Assembly: GCA_031551145.1 (NCBI GenBank)
Contig: JAVBNZ010000041.1
Coordinates: 1 to 44,005 of the forward strand
From: WRKB01 sp031551145
GTDB lineage: Bacteria; Desulfobacterota; Desulfovibrionia; Desulfovibrionales; Desulfovibrionaceae
Length of the DNA stretch: 44,005 nucleotides
Direction: 5' to 3'
The first letter of the stretch is position 1. Every line of letters starts with the position of its first letter. This document shows positions 33,153 through 40,813 of the stretch, piece by piece. A program made the position numbers and the translations under genes. The notes beneath the pieces were generated by a model. The model did not search any database. It was not told where the DNA came from and saw only the letters and a list, made by a program, of their open reading frames with translations.

Positions 33153-35669
33153 TTATCCTACGACGATATTGACCAGCTTGCCGGGCACGACGAGCACGCG
33201 GCGCACGGTTTTGCCCTCAAGCTGTTTGACGATGTTGGGTTCCGCCAGGGCGGCCCGTTCGATTTCCTGTTGCGGGGCGTCCGCCGGAATTTCGATTTTG
33301 CCGCGCAGCTTGCCGTTGACCTGGATGACGATGGTGAGCATGTCGCGGGCCAGGGCGTCTTCCCGCCATTCGGGCCAGGCTTCGTCGGACAGGGATTTTT
33401 TGTGGCCCAGGGCTTCCCACAGCTCTTCGCAGATGTGCGGGGCCACCGGGCAGAGCAGCGTAAGCACCGAGGCCGCGGCCGAAGAAAGCACCCGCCTGCC
33501 CCGCGGGCTTTGCGCGAGTTCGGCACGGGCGGCATACAACTCGTTGAGCAGTTCCATAACGGCGGCCACGGCGGTGTTGAACTGCCGGCGCTCGCCGATA
33601 TCCTCGCCGCATTTTTTGACGGCGGCGTGCTCTTTCAGGCGCACGGCGCGGGCAAGTTCGGAGACGGCCGCATCCTCCGCGCTTGCGGAGCAGGCCGTGC
33701 AGGCGCTTAAACGGACGCTCTCCTCGGCAAAAAAACGCCAGACGCGGCCCAGAAAGCGGGAGGAGCCCTCGATGCCGGAATCCGACCAGTCGAAATCGCG
33801 TTCCGGCGGCGCGGCGAAAAGGCAGAACAGACGCACGGTGTCCGCGCCGTAGCGGGCGATCATTTCCGCCGGATCAACCACGTTGCCCTTGGATTTGGAC
33901 ATCTTGGCCCCGTCCTTCAGCACCATGCCCTGGGTGAGCAGGTTGGCGAAAGGCTCCTTGATCTCCTTGGGAATGAAGCCGCAGTCGCCCAGCGCGCGGG
34001 TGAAGAAGCGGGCGTAAAGCAGATGGAGAATGGCGTGCTCCACCCCGCCTATGTACTGATCCACGGGCATAAAGGTACGCAGGGTGGCGGCGTCGAAGGG
34101 CGCGTCCTCCTTGCGGGCGTCGGTGAAGCGGGCGAAATACCAGGAGGATTCGACAAAGGTATCCATGGTGTCCGTTTCGCGCCGGGCCGGCTTGCCGCAG
34201 ACGGGGCATTCGCAGGCGTAAAACTCCGGGCTGTCAGGCAACGGCGAACGGCCGTCGTCGCGGGTCCGCACGTCGAGCGGCAACAGCACGGGCAGGCGTT
34301 CCTCCTTTTCCGGCACCACGCCGCAGCTTTCGCAATAGATCATGGGGATGGGCGCGCCCCAATAGCGTTGGCGGGAGATGTTCCAGTCCCGCAGGCGGTA
34401 TTTGACCGTGCCCCGCCCCTTGCCGACGCGTTCCAGTTCGGCGGTTACGGCGGCGCGGCCTTCTTCGCCGGCCAGGCCGTCGAACGCCCCGGAACGTGCC
34501 ATAACGCCGTCCTCGGTCATGGCTTCGGTCATGCTTGCGGAATCGAGAACGGCGCCTCGGGGTTCGACGACCACGCGCAGGGGCAGCCCGTACTTGGCGG
34601 CGAATTCAAAATCGCGCTGGTCGTGCGCGGGCACGCCCATGACCGCGCCGGTGCCGTATTCGGCCAGCACGAAGTTGGCCAGCCAGATGGGCACGCGGTC
34701 CCCGCTCAGGGGGTTGAGGCAATGGATGCCGGTAAAAACGCCCTTTTTCTCGAGCAGGTCGGACTGGCGCTCCAGCCTGTCCATGTTGCGCACTTCGTCG
34801 ATGAAGGCGCGCACTTCGGCTTCCCGCTCCGTGCCCGCGATAAGGCGCTCCACCAGCGGGTGTTCCGGCGCGATGCTCAGAAAGGTCGCGCCGAACAGCG
34901 TGTCCTGCCTGGTGGTGAACACGGACACGGCCGCGTCTTCCCCAACAGGCTTTTCCAGGGGAAAGGAAATCTCCGCGCCCGTGGATTTGCCTATCCAGTT
35001 GCGCTGCATGGAAAGGACGCGTTCCGGCCAGCCCTGTTCCAGGGTATGCAGATCCTCCAGCAATTCCTCGGCGTAGTCTGTAATGCGCACGAACCACTGG
35101 GCGAGTTCCTTCTGCTCGACCATGCTGTCGCAGCGCCAGCATTGGCCTTCGATGACCTGCTCGTTGGCGAGCACGGTGTGGCAGGAGGGGCACCAGTTCT
35201 GCGGGGCCAGTTTGCGGTAGATCAGGCCTTTTTCGTAGAATTTCAGGAAGAAAAGCTGTTCCCAGCGGTAATATTCGGGCCGGCAGGTGGCCAGTTCCCG
35301 ATCCCAGTCGTAGGAATAGCCCAGGCGCTTCAACTGCGCGCGCATGTTGGCGATGTTGGAATACGTCCAGCGGGCGGGGTGCACCTTGTTTTTGATCGCC
35401 GCGTTTTCCGCCGGCAGGCCGAAGGCGTCCCAGCCCATGGGGTGCAGCACGTTGAAGCCGCGCATGCGCAGCCAGCGGGCCAGCACGTCGCCTATGGAAT
35501 AGTTGCGCACGTGGCCCATGTGGATGTTGCCCGAGGGATAGGGAAACATTTCGAGCAGATAGTATTTCGGCTTCGGGCTCTCGGCGTCGCAGGCGAAGCT
35601 TTTGCGCTCCGCCCAGCGTTGCTGATGCTTTTCTTCTATGGCCTGCGGATTGTAGCGGTCAATCTTCAT
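33153..35669 (-). CDS. leuS: Leucyl-tRNA synthetase
   Basis: This 838-residue class I synthetase attaches leucine to its tRNA. The HIGH-type motif is HMGH (50-53) in SGNIHMGHVRNYSIGD, and KMSKS lies at 589-593 in DGAKMSKSKGNVVDP. The CP1 editing domain (about 220-420) includes VFTTRQDTLFGATFLSIAPE and the hydrolytic region GTGAVMGVPAHDQRDFEFA. Zinc-type cysteine pairs are present (NWCPSCH, CWRC). An anticodon-binding and C-terminal domain ends PGKLVNIVVG. The length is normal. The start overlaps nusB by four bases. Confidence 0.97.
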   Translation of the reverse strand: MKIDRYNPQAIEEKHQQRWAERKSFACDAESPKPKYYLLEMFPYPSGNIHMGHVRNYSIGDVLARWLRMRGFNVLHPMGWDAFGLPAENAAIKNKVHPARWTYSNIANMRAQLKRLGYSYDWDRELATCRPEYYRWEQLFFLKFYEKGLIYRKLAPQNWCPSCHTVLANEQVIEGQCWRCDSMVEQKELAQWFVRITDYAEELLEDLHTLEQGWPERVLSMQRNWIGKSTGAEISFPLEKPVGEDAAVSVFTTRQDTLFGATFLSIAPEHPLVERLIAGTEREAEVRAFIDEVRNMDRLERQSDLLEKKGVFTGIHCLNPLSGDRVPIWLANFVLAEYGTGAVMGVPAHDQRDFEFAAKYGLPLRVVVEPRGAVLDSASMTEAMTEDGVMARSGAFDGLAGEEGRAAVTAELERVGKGRGTVKYRLRDWNISRQRYWGAPIPMIYCESCGVVPEKEERLPVLLPLDVRTRDDGRSPLPDSPEFYACECPVCGKPARRETDTMDTFVESSWYFARFTDARKEDAPFDAATLRTFMPVDQYIGGVEHAILHLLYARFFTRALGDCGFIPKEIKEPFANLLTQGMVLKDGAKMSKSKGNVVDPAEMIARYGADTVRLFCLFAAPPERDFDWSDSGIEGSSRFLGRVWRFFAEESVRLSACTACSASAEDAAVSELARAVRLKEHAAVKKCGEDIGERRQFNTAVAAVMELLNELYAARAELAQSPRGRRVLSSAAASVLTLLCPVAPHICEELWEALGHKKSLSDEAWPEWREDALARDMLTIVIQVNGKLRGKIEIPADAPQQEIERAALAEPNIVKQLEGKTVRRVLVVPGKLVNIVVG

Positions 35670-36139
35670 GAAACATCCGTATCACGCCCGGCCCCGCGCC
35701 CGGCGTCCTGCGCATCCGTGCGCGCGGCAGCGGCGGCCGCGTCGAGAATGCCGTTGATGAAGGAGCGCGCGCCTTCGTCCCCGAAGCGGCGCGACAGCTC
35801 CAGCGCTTCGTTGATTGTCACCCTGGGGGGAATGTCTTCCCGAAAAAGCAGTTCAAACACGGCCAGGCGCAGCAGGGTCAGCTCCACCCTGCCGATGCGG
35901 TCGAGCCGCCAGTTGCGGGCGTGGCGGGCGATAACGCCGTCCAACTCCCCGCTGCGGCTCCACACTCCGAACACCAGATCCCAGGCAAAGCCGGAACCCG
36001 CCCCCTTGTCCGCCACAGGAACCGCCTGATCAAAGCGCTCCCGCAGATCCCGTTCGTTTTGCACGGGAGCAAAATCAAGCCCGTACAGGCACTGAAAGGC
36101 CAGTTCCCGCTCGTTGCGCCGTGAAGGAACCTTAGTCAT
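35666..36139 (-). CDS. nusB: Transcription antitermination factor NusB
   Basis: This 157-residue NusB protein binds boxA RNA with NusE (ribosomal S10) in rRNA antitermination. The N-terminal RRNERELAFQCLYGLDFAP and the central WRLDRIGRVELTLLRLAVFE, with PPRVTINEALELSRRFGDEG and ARSFINGILDAAAA, are the family pattern. A low-complexity tail of about 20 residues (RTDAQDAGRGAGRDTDVS) extends the usual length. It overlaps ribH by eight bases and leuS by four, and ribH-nusB is a widely conserved pair. Confidence 0.95.
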   Translation of the reverse strand: MTKVPSRRNERELAFQCLYGLDFAPVQNERDLRERFDQAVPVADKGAGSGFAWDLVFGVWSRSGELDGVIARHARNWRLDRIGRVELTLLRLAVFELLFREDIPPRVTINEALELSRRFGDEGARSFINGILDAAAAAARTDAQDAGRGAGRDTDVS

Positions 36140-36599
36140 TCAACGCTTCCAGCACGCGCACGGTTTCCAGCATGGCGGCGGCGGCTTCCGCGCCCTTGTT
36201 GCCCGCCTTGCTGCCCGAACGCTCGATGGTCTGCTCCAGGGTGTCGGTGGTCAGCAGGCCGAAGCCGATGGGCAGGCCGAATTCCAGGCCCACCTGGGCC
36301 AGGCCCTTGACCGATTCGTTGGCCACAAAGTCGAAATGCGGCGTGGAACCCCGCATCACCACGCCCAGAGCCACGATGCCGTCGCAGTTCTTTTTCGCGG
36401 CCACGCGTTTGCATATCAACGGCAGCTCAAAGGCGCCGGGCGCGCGCACCAGGCTGATGTCGTCCGCGTTGCAGCCGTGGCGGACAAGATAATCCACCGC
36501 GCCGCCGATCAGGCGATCGACGAAAAAGTCGTTGAAGCGCGAGGCCACGATGACCACGCGCAAGCCCCTCGCGTCCAGTTTTCCTTCAATGGTTTTCAT
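36132..36599 (-). CDS. ribH: 6,7-dimethyl-8-ribityllumazine synthase
   Basis: This 155-residue enzyme forms lumazine from the ribA- and ribB-derived intermediates in riboflavin synthesis. Signatures are VVIVASRFNDFFVDRLIGGA, VRAPGAFELPLICKRVAAKK, IVALGVVMRGSTPHFDFVAN and FGLLTTDTLEQTIERSGSKA. The ATG at 36599 gives the standard MKTIEGKLDA start; 26 upstream in-frame codons lie in a GC-rich hairpin region and are excluded. It follows ribBA after 247 bases and overlaps nusB by eight. Confidence 0.97.
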   Translation of the reverse strand: MKTIEGKLDARGLRVVIVASRFNDFFVDRLIGGAVDYLVRHGCNADDISLVRAPGAFELPLICKRVAAKKNCDGIVALGVVMRGSTPHFDFVANESVKGLAQVGLEFGLPIGFGLLTTDTLEQTIERSGSKAGNKGAEAAAAMLETVRVLEALND

Positions 36600-36627
36600 G
36601 CCTGCTCCGTATGTTGTGTGGATTTTC

Positions 36628-36661
36628 GGGGGAGGGGGCTTTTGAAAAAGTCCCCTCCCCC
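36628..36661. other. Long GC-rich hairpin upstream of ribH
   Basis: GGGGGAGGGG (36628-36637) pairs with CCCCTCCCCC (36652-36661), and the intervening GCTTTTGAAAAAGT can extend the stem. It would form in the transcript about 30 bases ahead of the ribH start. No T-tract follows on the minus strand. It could modulate ribH translation or partially stop transcription. Confidence 0.55.
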
Positions 36662-36846
36662 GAGCCCCCACCCGCAAAACTTTTTATCGGCGTCAAAACG
36701 TTGTTCCCCGGCGAAAGTTTCTACGCTTCAGATGGTTCGGGAGTGAAATGCGGAGAATCCCTTCCCCGCAGCCGGGACAGTCTGTCGTACTCCCATAAAG
36801 GGTTTCCAAAGGGGCTCGCCCTTTTGGCCGCCGGAGGCGAAAATCC
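36662..36846. other. Non-coding DNA between ribBA and ribH
   Basis: No gene and no FMN (RFN) riboswitch consensus is visible. The + strand holds the hairpin-forming AAAGGGGCTCGCCCTTTT near 36809 and a CCGGAGGCGAAAA motif that recurs as CGGAGGCGAAAAAA near 43687. It is probably decayed repeat or terminator-derived DNA. Confidence 0.4.
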
Positions 36847-38067
36847 TTATCCGCGGCAGGGGAGATTCAGCAAATGCCCCAGCTTGTCTTTCTTGGCCTG
36901 GAGATAGCCGGCGTTCTGCTCGCAGGCTTCAAGCTCGATGGGCACGCGCTCCACGATTTCGAGGCCGTAGCCTTCCAGACCGATGATCTTGCGCGGATTG
37001 TTGGTGAGGATGCGCATTTTGCGCACTCCCAGATCCACGAGAATCTGCGCGCCCACGCCGTAGTCGCGCAAATCCGGGGCAAAGCCCAGGCGCTGGTTGG
37101 CTTCCACGGTATCCAGCCCCTGATCCTGAAGGGCGTAGGCCCGGATTTTGTTGGCCAGGCCGATGCCGCGCCCTTCCTGGCGCATGTAGAGCACGATGCC
37201 CCGGCCTTCGCGTTCGATCTGCGCCATGGCGGCGGCGAGCTGCCCGCCGCAGTCGCAGCGCAGGGAGCCGAGCACGTCGCCGGTGAGGCATTCGCTGTGC
37301 ACGCGCACCAGTGCGGGCTTGTCGCCGTTCTTGATGTCGCCCTTGATCAGGGCCAGATGAGTGCGGGGATCGTGGCTGCCCTCGTAGGCGATGACGGTGA
37401 AATCGCCGAACCTGGTGGGCATGCGGGCCTCGGCCACGCGCCTGACCGAAACCTGCCCGGCCTGCATGCGGAAGCGGATGAGATCCTTGACCGCCGCGAT
37501 CTTGAGCCCGTGTTCCTTCGCGAATTCCGTCAATTCGGGCAAACGGGCCATTTCGCCGTCGTCGCGCATGATTTCGCAGATCACCCCGGCGGGCTTGAGC
37601 CCGGCCATGCGGGCCAGATCCACGCTGCCTTCGGTCTGCCCGGCGCGGGTCAGCACGCCGTCGGCCTGGGCGCGCAGGGGAAAGATGTGGCCGGGAGTGA
37701 CGAGATCTTCGGGCCGGGCGTTTTCGGCCACGGCGGCCAGGATGGTGCGGGCGCGATCCCCGGCGGAAATGCCGGTGGTGACGCCCTCGCGCGCCTCAAT
37801 GGACACCGTGAAGTTGGTGCCGAACTTGGAACCGTTGCGCCGCGCCATAAGGGGCAGTTGCAGTTGATCCACGATTTCCGGCGCGAGCGCGAGGCAGATC
37901 AGCCCCCGCCCGTGTTTGGCCATGAAGTTGATCGTTTCCGGCGTGACGTGCTGCGCCGCGATGGTCAGATCGCCTTCGTTCTCCCTGTCCTCGTCATCCA
38001 CGAGAATGATCATGCGGCCCTGCCGTATTTCTTCCAGGGCTTCGGGGATGCTGCATAAAACCGACAT
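36847..38067 (-). CDS. ribBA: Bifunctional DHBP synthase / GTP cyclohydrolase II
   Basis: This 406-residue fusion supplies both riboflavin precursors. The N-terminal RibB half (about 1-200) has the metal-binding acidic loop DDEDRENEGD (24-33) and GHIFPLRAQADGVLTRAGQT. The RibA half (about 205-406) has zinc cysteines in VHSECLTGDVLGSLRCDCGG and the catalytic YMRQEGRGIGLANKIRAY, then RILTNNPRKIIGLEGYGLEI. The ATG at 38067 fits the usual MSV..IPEAL start; 56 upstream in-frame codons run through a hairpin and are excluded. It is separated by 88 bases from ribE. Confidence 0.96.
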   Translation of the reverse strand: MSVLCSIPEALEEIRQGRMIILVDDEDRENEGDLTIAAQHVTPETINFMAKHGRGLICLALAPEIVDQLQLPLMARRNGSKFGTNFTVSIEAREGVTTGISAGDRARTILAAVAENARPEDLVTPGHIFPLRAQADGVLTRAGQTEGSVDLARMAGLKPAGVICEIMRDDGEMARLPELTEFAKEHGLKIAAVKDLIRFRMQAGQVSVRRVAEARMPTRFGDFTVIAYEGSHDPRTHLALIKGDIKNGDKPALVRVHSECLTGDVLGSLRCDCGGQLAAAMAQIEREGRGIVLYMRQEGRGIGLANKIRAYALQDQGLDTVEANQRLGFAPDLRDYGVGAQILVDLGVRKMRILTNNPRKIIGLEGYGLEIVERVPIELEACEQNAGYLQAKKDKLGHLLNLPCRG

Positions 38068-38120
38068 GTCGTTCCGCCTGTCTTTAGAGAATATTTGCTT
38101 GAAACAGCCGTCTTGCAGCC

Positions 38121-38150
38121 GTTTCGCGACGGGGATAAGCCCCGTGAAAC
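38121..38150. other. Hairpin between ribE and ribBA
   Basis: GTTTC-GCG-ACGGGG and CCCCGT-GAAAC pair around ATAAG, leaving a three-base bulge. It is five bases after the ribE stop. The lack of a T-tract suggests a processing or attenuation hairpin. Confidence 0.45.
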
Positions 38151-38155
38151 CTTGT

Positions 38156-38812
38156 TCAGAAAAACCCGTGTTCGCGCAAAAAGGCCTCATCCAAACCGCT
38201 TTGCCGTTCAGAGGAAGAAGCGCGATGCGGCGCAAGCATGCGCCGCACGTATTTGCCGATGATATCCGTTTCCATGTTCACCCGCGCGCCCGGTCGCCAA
38301 AGGGCGATGGTCGTGGCACGGCGGGTTTCGGGGATGACGTTGGCCTCCAGAAAGTCCGTGCCGCAATTGTTCACCGTAAGGCTTACGCCGTCAAGGGCCA
38401 CGGAACCCTTGGGAATGACCAGCTCCCCGAACTCCGCCGGAAAGCGCAGGCGCACGGCCAGGGATCGGCCGGCCTCCTCCATGCTTTCCACCACGGCCAG
38501 GCAGTCCACGTGCCCGCTCACCATATGGCCGCCCAGGCGCTGCCCCACGGCCAGGGCCCGCTCCAGATTGACCGGGGCTCCGCTTTGCAGAAGGCCCAGA
38601 TTGGTGCGGGCGATGGTCTCGGCCGAGGCGTAGGCGGTAAAACTGTTGTTTTCCCCGTTCTCTACCGTCAGGCAGGCGCCGTTGACGGCGACGGACTCGC
38701 CCACGGTGATCGCGTCCAGCGCAAACAGGGCCTGAATGCCGAGCACGCGTTCCGCCCCGCTGCGCCGCAGGGCCGTCAGGCGGCCCATGCCCTGGATGAT
38801 GCCGGTGAACAT
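38156..38812 (-). CDS. ribE: Riboflavin synthase
   Basis: This 218-residue enzyme dismutates two lumazines to riboflavin. The standard start MFTGIIQGMGRLTALRR and the two lumazine-binding repeats are clear: the first has VAVNGACLTVENGENNSFTA and the second GHMVSGHVDCLAVVESME plus GSVALDGVSLTVNNCGTDFL. The ending (SSERQSGLDEAFLREHGFF) is the family's C-terminal trimer helix. It follows ribD after a 193-base gap that holds tandem repeats. Confidence 0.96.
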   Translation of the reverse strand: MFTGIIQGMGRLTALRRSGAERVLGIQALFALDAITVGESVAVNGACLTVENGENNSFTAYASAETIARTNLGLLQSGAPVNLERALAVGQRLGGHMVSGHVDCLAVVESMEEAGRSLAVRLRFPAEFGELVIPKGSVALDGVSLTVNNCGTDFLEANVIPETRRATTIALWRPGARVNMETDIIGKYVRRMLAPHRASSSERQSGLDEAFLREHGFF

Positions 38813-38847
38813 ACAGATCTTCTCGCTTCGCGCAAAACGCGGTTTGC

Positions 38848-38896
38848 GCTCGCTCCGGCGGCTGTGCCGCCGGGTCGCCCTCGCGGGCGACCTGTC
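38848..38896. repeat. 49-bp multi-hairpin repeat, unit 1
   Basis: Identical to 38939-38987. The unit contains GGCGGC-TGT-GCCGCC and GGTCGCC-CTCGC-GGGCGACC hairpins and ends CCTGTC. It is preceded by a third hairpin, CGCAAAACGCGGTTTGCG, so the whole unit is about 65 bases. A shortened relative is at 43493-43540. Confidence 0.9.
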
Positions 38897-38938
38897 TTTT
38901 TCTATGATATATCGCCTCGCCGGAAAACGGCGTTTCCG

Positions 38939-38987
38939 GCTCGCTCCGGCGGCTGTGCCGCCGGGTCGCCCTCGCGGGCGACCTGTC
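38939..38987. repeat. 49-bp multi-hairpin repeat, unit 2
   Basis: This is an exact copy of 38848-38896, 42 bases after it. It is preceded by the hairpin CCGGAAAACGGCGTTTCCGG (38920-38939), which differs in sequence from unit 1's leading hairpin but keeps the pairing. Both lie in the gap between ribD and ribE. Confidence 0.9.
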
Positions 38988-39005
38988 CCTTTATTTTACG
39001 TATTT

Positions 39006-40166
39006 TCAGCGTTTCGGGCGTAAAATCAGGTGTATATCGCCGCCGCACAACGCGGTTTCGCACAGGCGCAAATCGAGCGTTTCGTCCATGCGCAGGGGGG
39101 CGCGCCCGGCAAAAAGCGGCGCGGCGGCCTCGTCTCCCAGAATGCGCGGGGCCAGGTGCAGATGAAATTCATCCGCCAGACCGCGCTCCAGCAGAAAAAG
39201 CCCCAGTCTGCCGCCGCCCTCGCAGAGCACATAGCGGCAGGCGTAATCCGTATACAATAGGCGCAGGGCTTCGCGCAGGTCAAGATTCGGCGCGCCGCCC
39301 TCCAGGGCGGGCAGGGCGGACAGCGCGTGCACGCGCACGCCGAGAGCGCGCAAAGCCTCCGCCCGCGAAGAGACGGCGACGTCTTGCGGGCAGAAGAACA
39401 CGCTCTCCCCCGCTCTTTCGCGCAGGAGATGAAAATCGGCGTCCGGCGCGGGCAGACGGGAAGTGACGACGCAGGCCAGGGGTTGCCGGGAGCCCGCACC
39501 TTCACAACGGGCGGTGAGCCGGGGATTGTCCGCGTAAAAGGTGTTGCCGCCGATGAGCACCGCGCCGCCGGCCGCGCCCGCGCAGGCGCGCAGTTCCTGG
39601 ACGGCGGCGCGCGAGGCCTCGGAGGAAATCCATTGCGAATGCCCCGCGCGGGTGGCAATGCGCCCGTCAAGCGTGGCTGCCAGTTTGAGGATCACATAGG
39701 GCCGCCTTTCCAGCCGCCAGGCGAGGAAATCCGCCGCCAGATCGCGGCAGGCCCGCTCCCGCACGCCGCTTTCCACCCGCACGCCCCGCGAACGAAGCAC
39801 TTCGACCCCGCCGCCCGCTTCGGGGCTGGGATCGAGCAGGCCGATCACCACATGTCGTATGCCGGCGGTCAGAATCGCCTCGGTGCAGGGAGGGGTTCGG
39901 CCGTGGTGGCGGCAGGGCTCCAGCGTGACCACCAGCGTGCAGTCCGCCGGGTTGACGCCGCGCCGCGCCGCGTCGCGCAGACACTCCACCTCCGCGTGGG
40001 CTTGCCCGCAGGCGCGGTGAAAGCCCTGGGCCACAATCGCGCCGTCGCGCACCAGCACAGCGCCGACCATGGGATTGGGGCAGGCGCGCCGGGCGCTTTG
40101 CCGCGCCAGGGCCACGGCCGCATCCATGAAGGAGTCGAAGGGGGAAGTTTCCTCCGGGCAACTCAC
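39006..40166 (-). CDS. ribD: Bifunctional diaminohydroxyphosphoribosylaminopyrimidine deaminase / reductase
   Basis: This protein of about 386 residues catalyses two steps after GTP cyclohydrolase II. The deaminase domain (about 12-150) has zinc ligands in HAEVECL (His57, Glu59 catalytic) and in LEPCRHHGRTPPC (Cys85, Cys94). The reductase domain (about 155-386) has KLAATLDGRIATRAGHSQWI, AVLIGGNTFYADNPRLTAR and YVLCEGGGRLGLFLLERGLA. The GTG at 40166 overlaps the upstream stop by four bases with GGAG before it; an ATG at 40127 is the alternative. A much longer open frame continues upstream through the deaminase gene but is a shadow. Confidence 0.92.
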   Translation of the reverse strand: MSCPEETSPFDSFMDAAVALARQSARRACPNPMVGAVLVRDGAIVAQGFHRACGQAHAEVECLRDAARRGVNPADCTLVVTLEPCRHHGRTPPCTEAILTAGIRHVVIGLLDPSPEAGGGVEVLRSRGVRVESGVRERACRDLAADFLAWRLERRPYVILKLAATLDGRIATRAGHSQWISSEASRAAVQELRACAGAAGGAVLIGGNTFYADNPRLTARCEGAGSRQPLACVVTSRLPAPDADFHLLRERAGESVFFCPQDVAVSSRAEALRALGVRVHALSALPALEGGAPNLDLREALRLLYTDYACRYVLCEGGGRLGLFLLERGLADEFHLHLAPRILGDEAAAPLFAGRAPLRMDETLDLRLCETALCGGDIHLILRPKR

Positions 40167-40624
40167 GCCTTTTTCTCCGGCGCGGCGAGTTTTTCGGCCG
40201 GAATGCCGGCCTCGGCCAGCATTTGGGTCGCCAGATTGTCGGGATAATCTTCGGCGTAAAAAATGCCCGTCACCCCGCAGTTGATCAAAATCTTGGTGCA
40301 GAGCACGCAGGGATGCGTGGTGCAATAGATGGTGGAGCCGGCAATAGGCGTGCCGTGCACGGCGGCCTGGATGACGACGTTCTGCTCCGCGTGCAGGCCC
40401 CGGCAGATCTCGTGACGCTGGCCGGAAGGGATGCCCAGTTGTTGGCGCAGGCAACCGATGTCCAGGCAGTGGGGCGTGCCGGCGGGCGCGCCGTTGTAGC
40501 CCGTGGCGAGGATGCGCTTGTCGCGGACCGCGATCGCCCCCACCCTGCGGCGCAGGCAGGTGGAGCGTTCCGCCACCATATAGGTGATGTTCATAAAATA
40601 TTCGGGCCAGGGCATGCGGCTCAC
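40163..40624 (-). CDS. dCMP/cytidine deaminase-family protein (ComEB-like)
   Basis: This 153-residue zinc deaminase would convert dCMP to dUMP for dTMP synthesis. The motif is HAEQN (His78, Glu80) followed by PCVLC (Cys106, Cys109). MNITYMVAERSTCLRRRVGA and the substrate-region ATGYNGAPAGTPHCLDIGC are typical of dCMP deaminases, also called ComEB in competence loci. The C-terminal end YPDNLATQMLAEAGIPAEKL is slightly long. It overlaps ribD by four bases. A 151-bp repeat sits between it and glyA. Confidence 0.88.
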   Translation of the reverse strand: MSRMPWPEYFMNITYMVAERSTCLRRRVGAIAVRDKRILATGYNGAPAGTPHCLDIGCLRQQLGIPSGQRHEICRGLHAEQNVVIQAAVHGTPIAGSTIYCTTHPCVLCTKILINCGVTGIFYAEDYPDNLATQMLAEAGIPAEKLAAPEKKA

Positions 40625-40654
40625 GGCGCGGCCTCCTGGAAAAGTGAAGTGAAA

Positions 40655-40805
40655 GGAAGCACTGATGAAATGGATCTTGGAAACGCTCAGTCATTTTGTT
40701 TGGCAAGAAAGGCAAGTTTTCTCGATGGAGGACGGGCTCTTCCGCCCTTCCCCCGGAGGGAAAACGCCGCCTGACGCAGTCCAAACGGAATAAATCGGCG
40801 TTTCC
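40655..40805 (+). repeat. 151-bp dispersed repeat, copy B
   Basis: This is the second copy of the block at 20572-20722, with six mismatches and no gaps. It lies between the glyA stop (40814) and dCMP deaminase start (40624), and weak similarity may reach 40812, directly at the glyA stop codon. Ends GGAAGCACTGAT and GGCGTTTCC are related in inverted orientation. Unlike copy A, it is antisense to its flanking genes. Confidence 0.9.
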
Positions 40806-40813
40806 GAAAAGCT

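Noticed and set aside
39006..40784. 592-residue version of RibD
   Set aside because: The extra N-terminal part runs antisense through the 151-bp repeat and out of frame through the dCMP deaminase gene; the GTG at 40166 gives the normal length.
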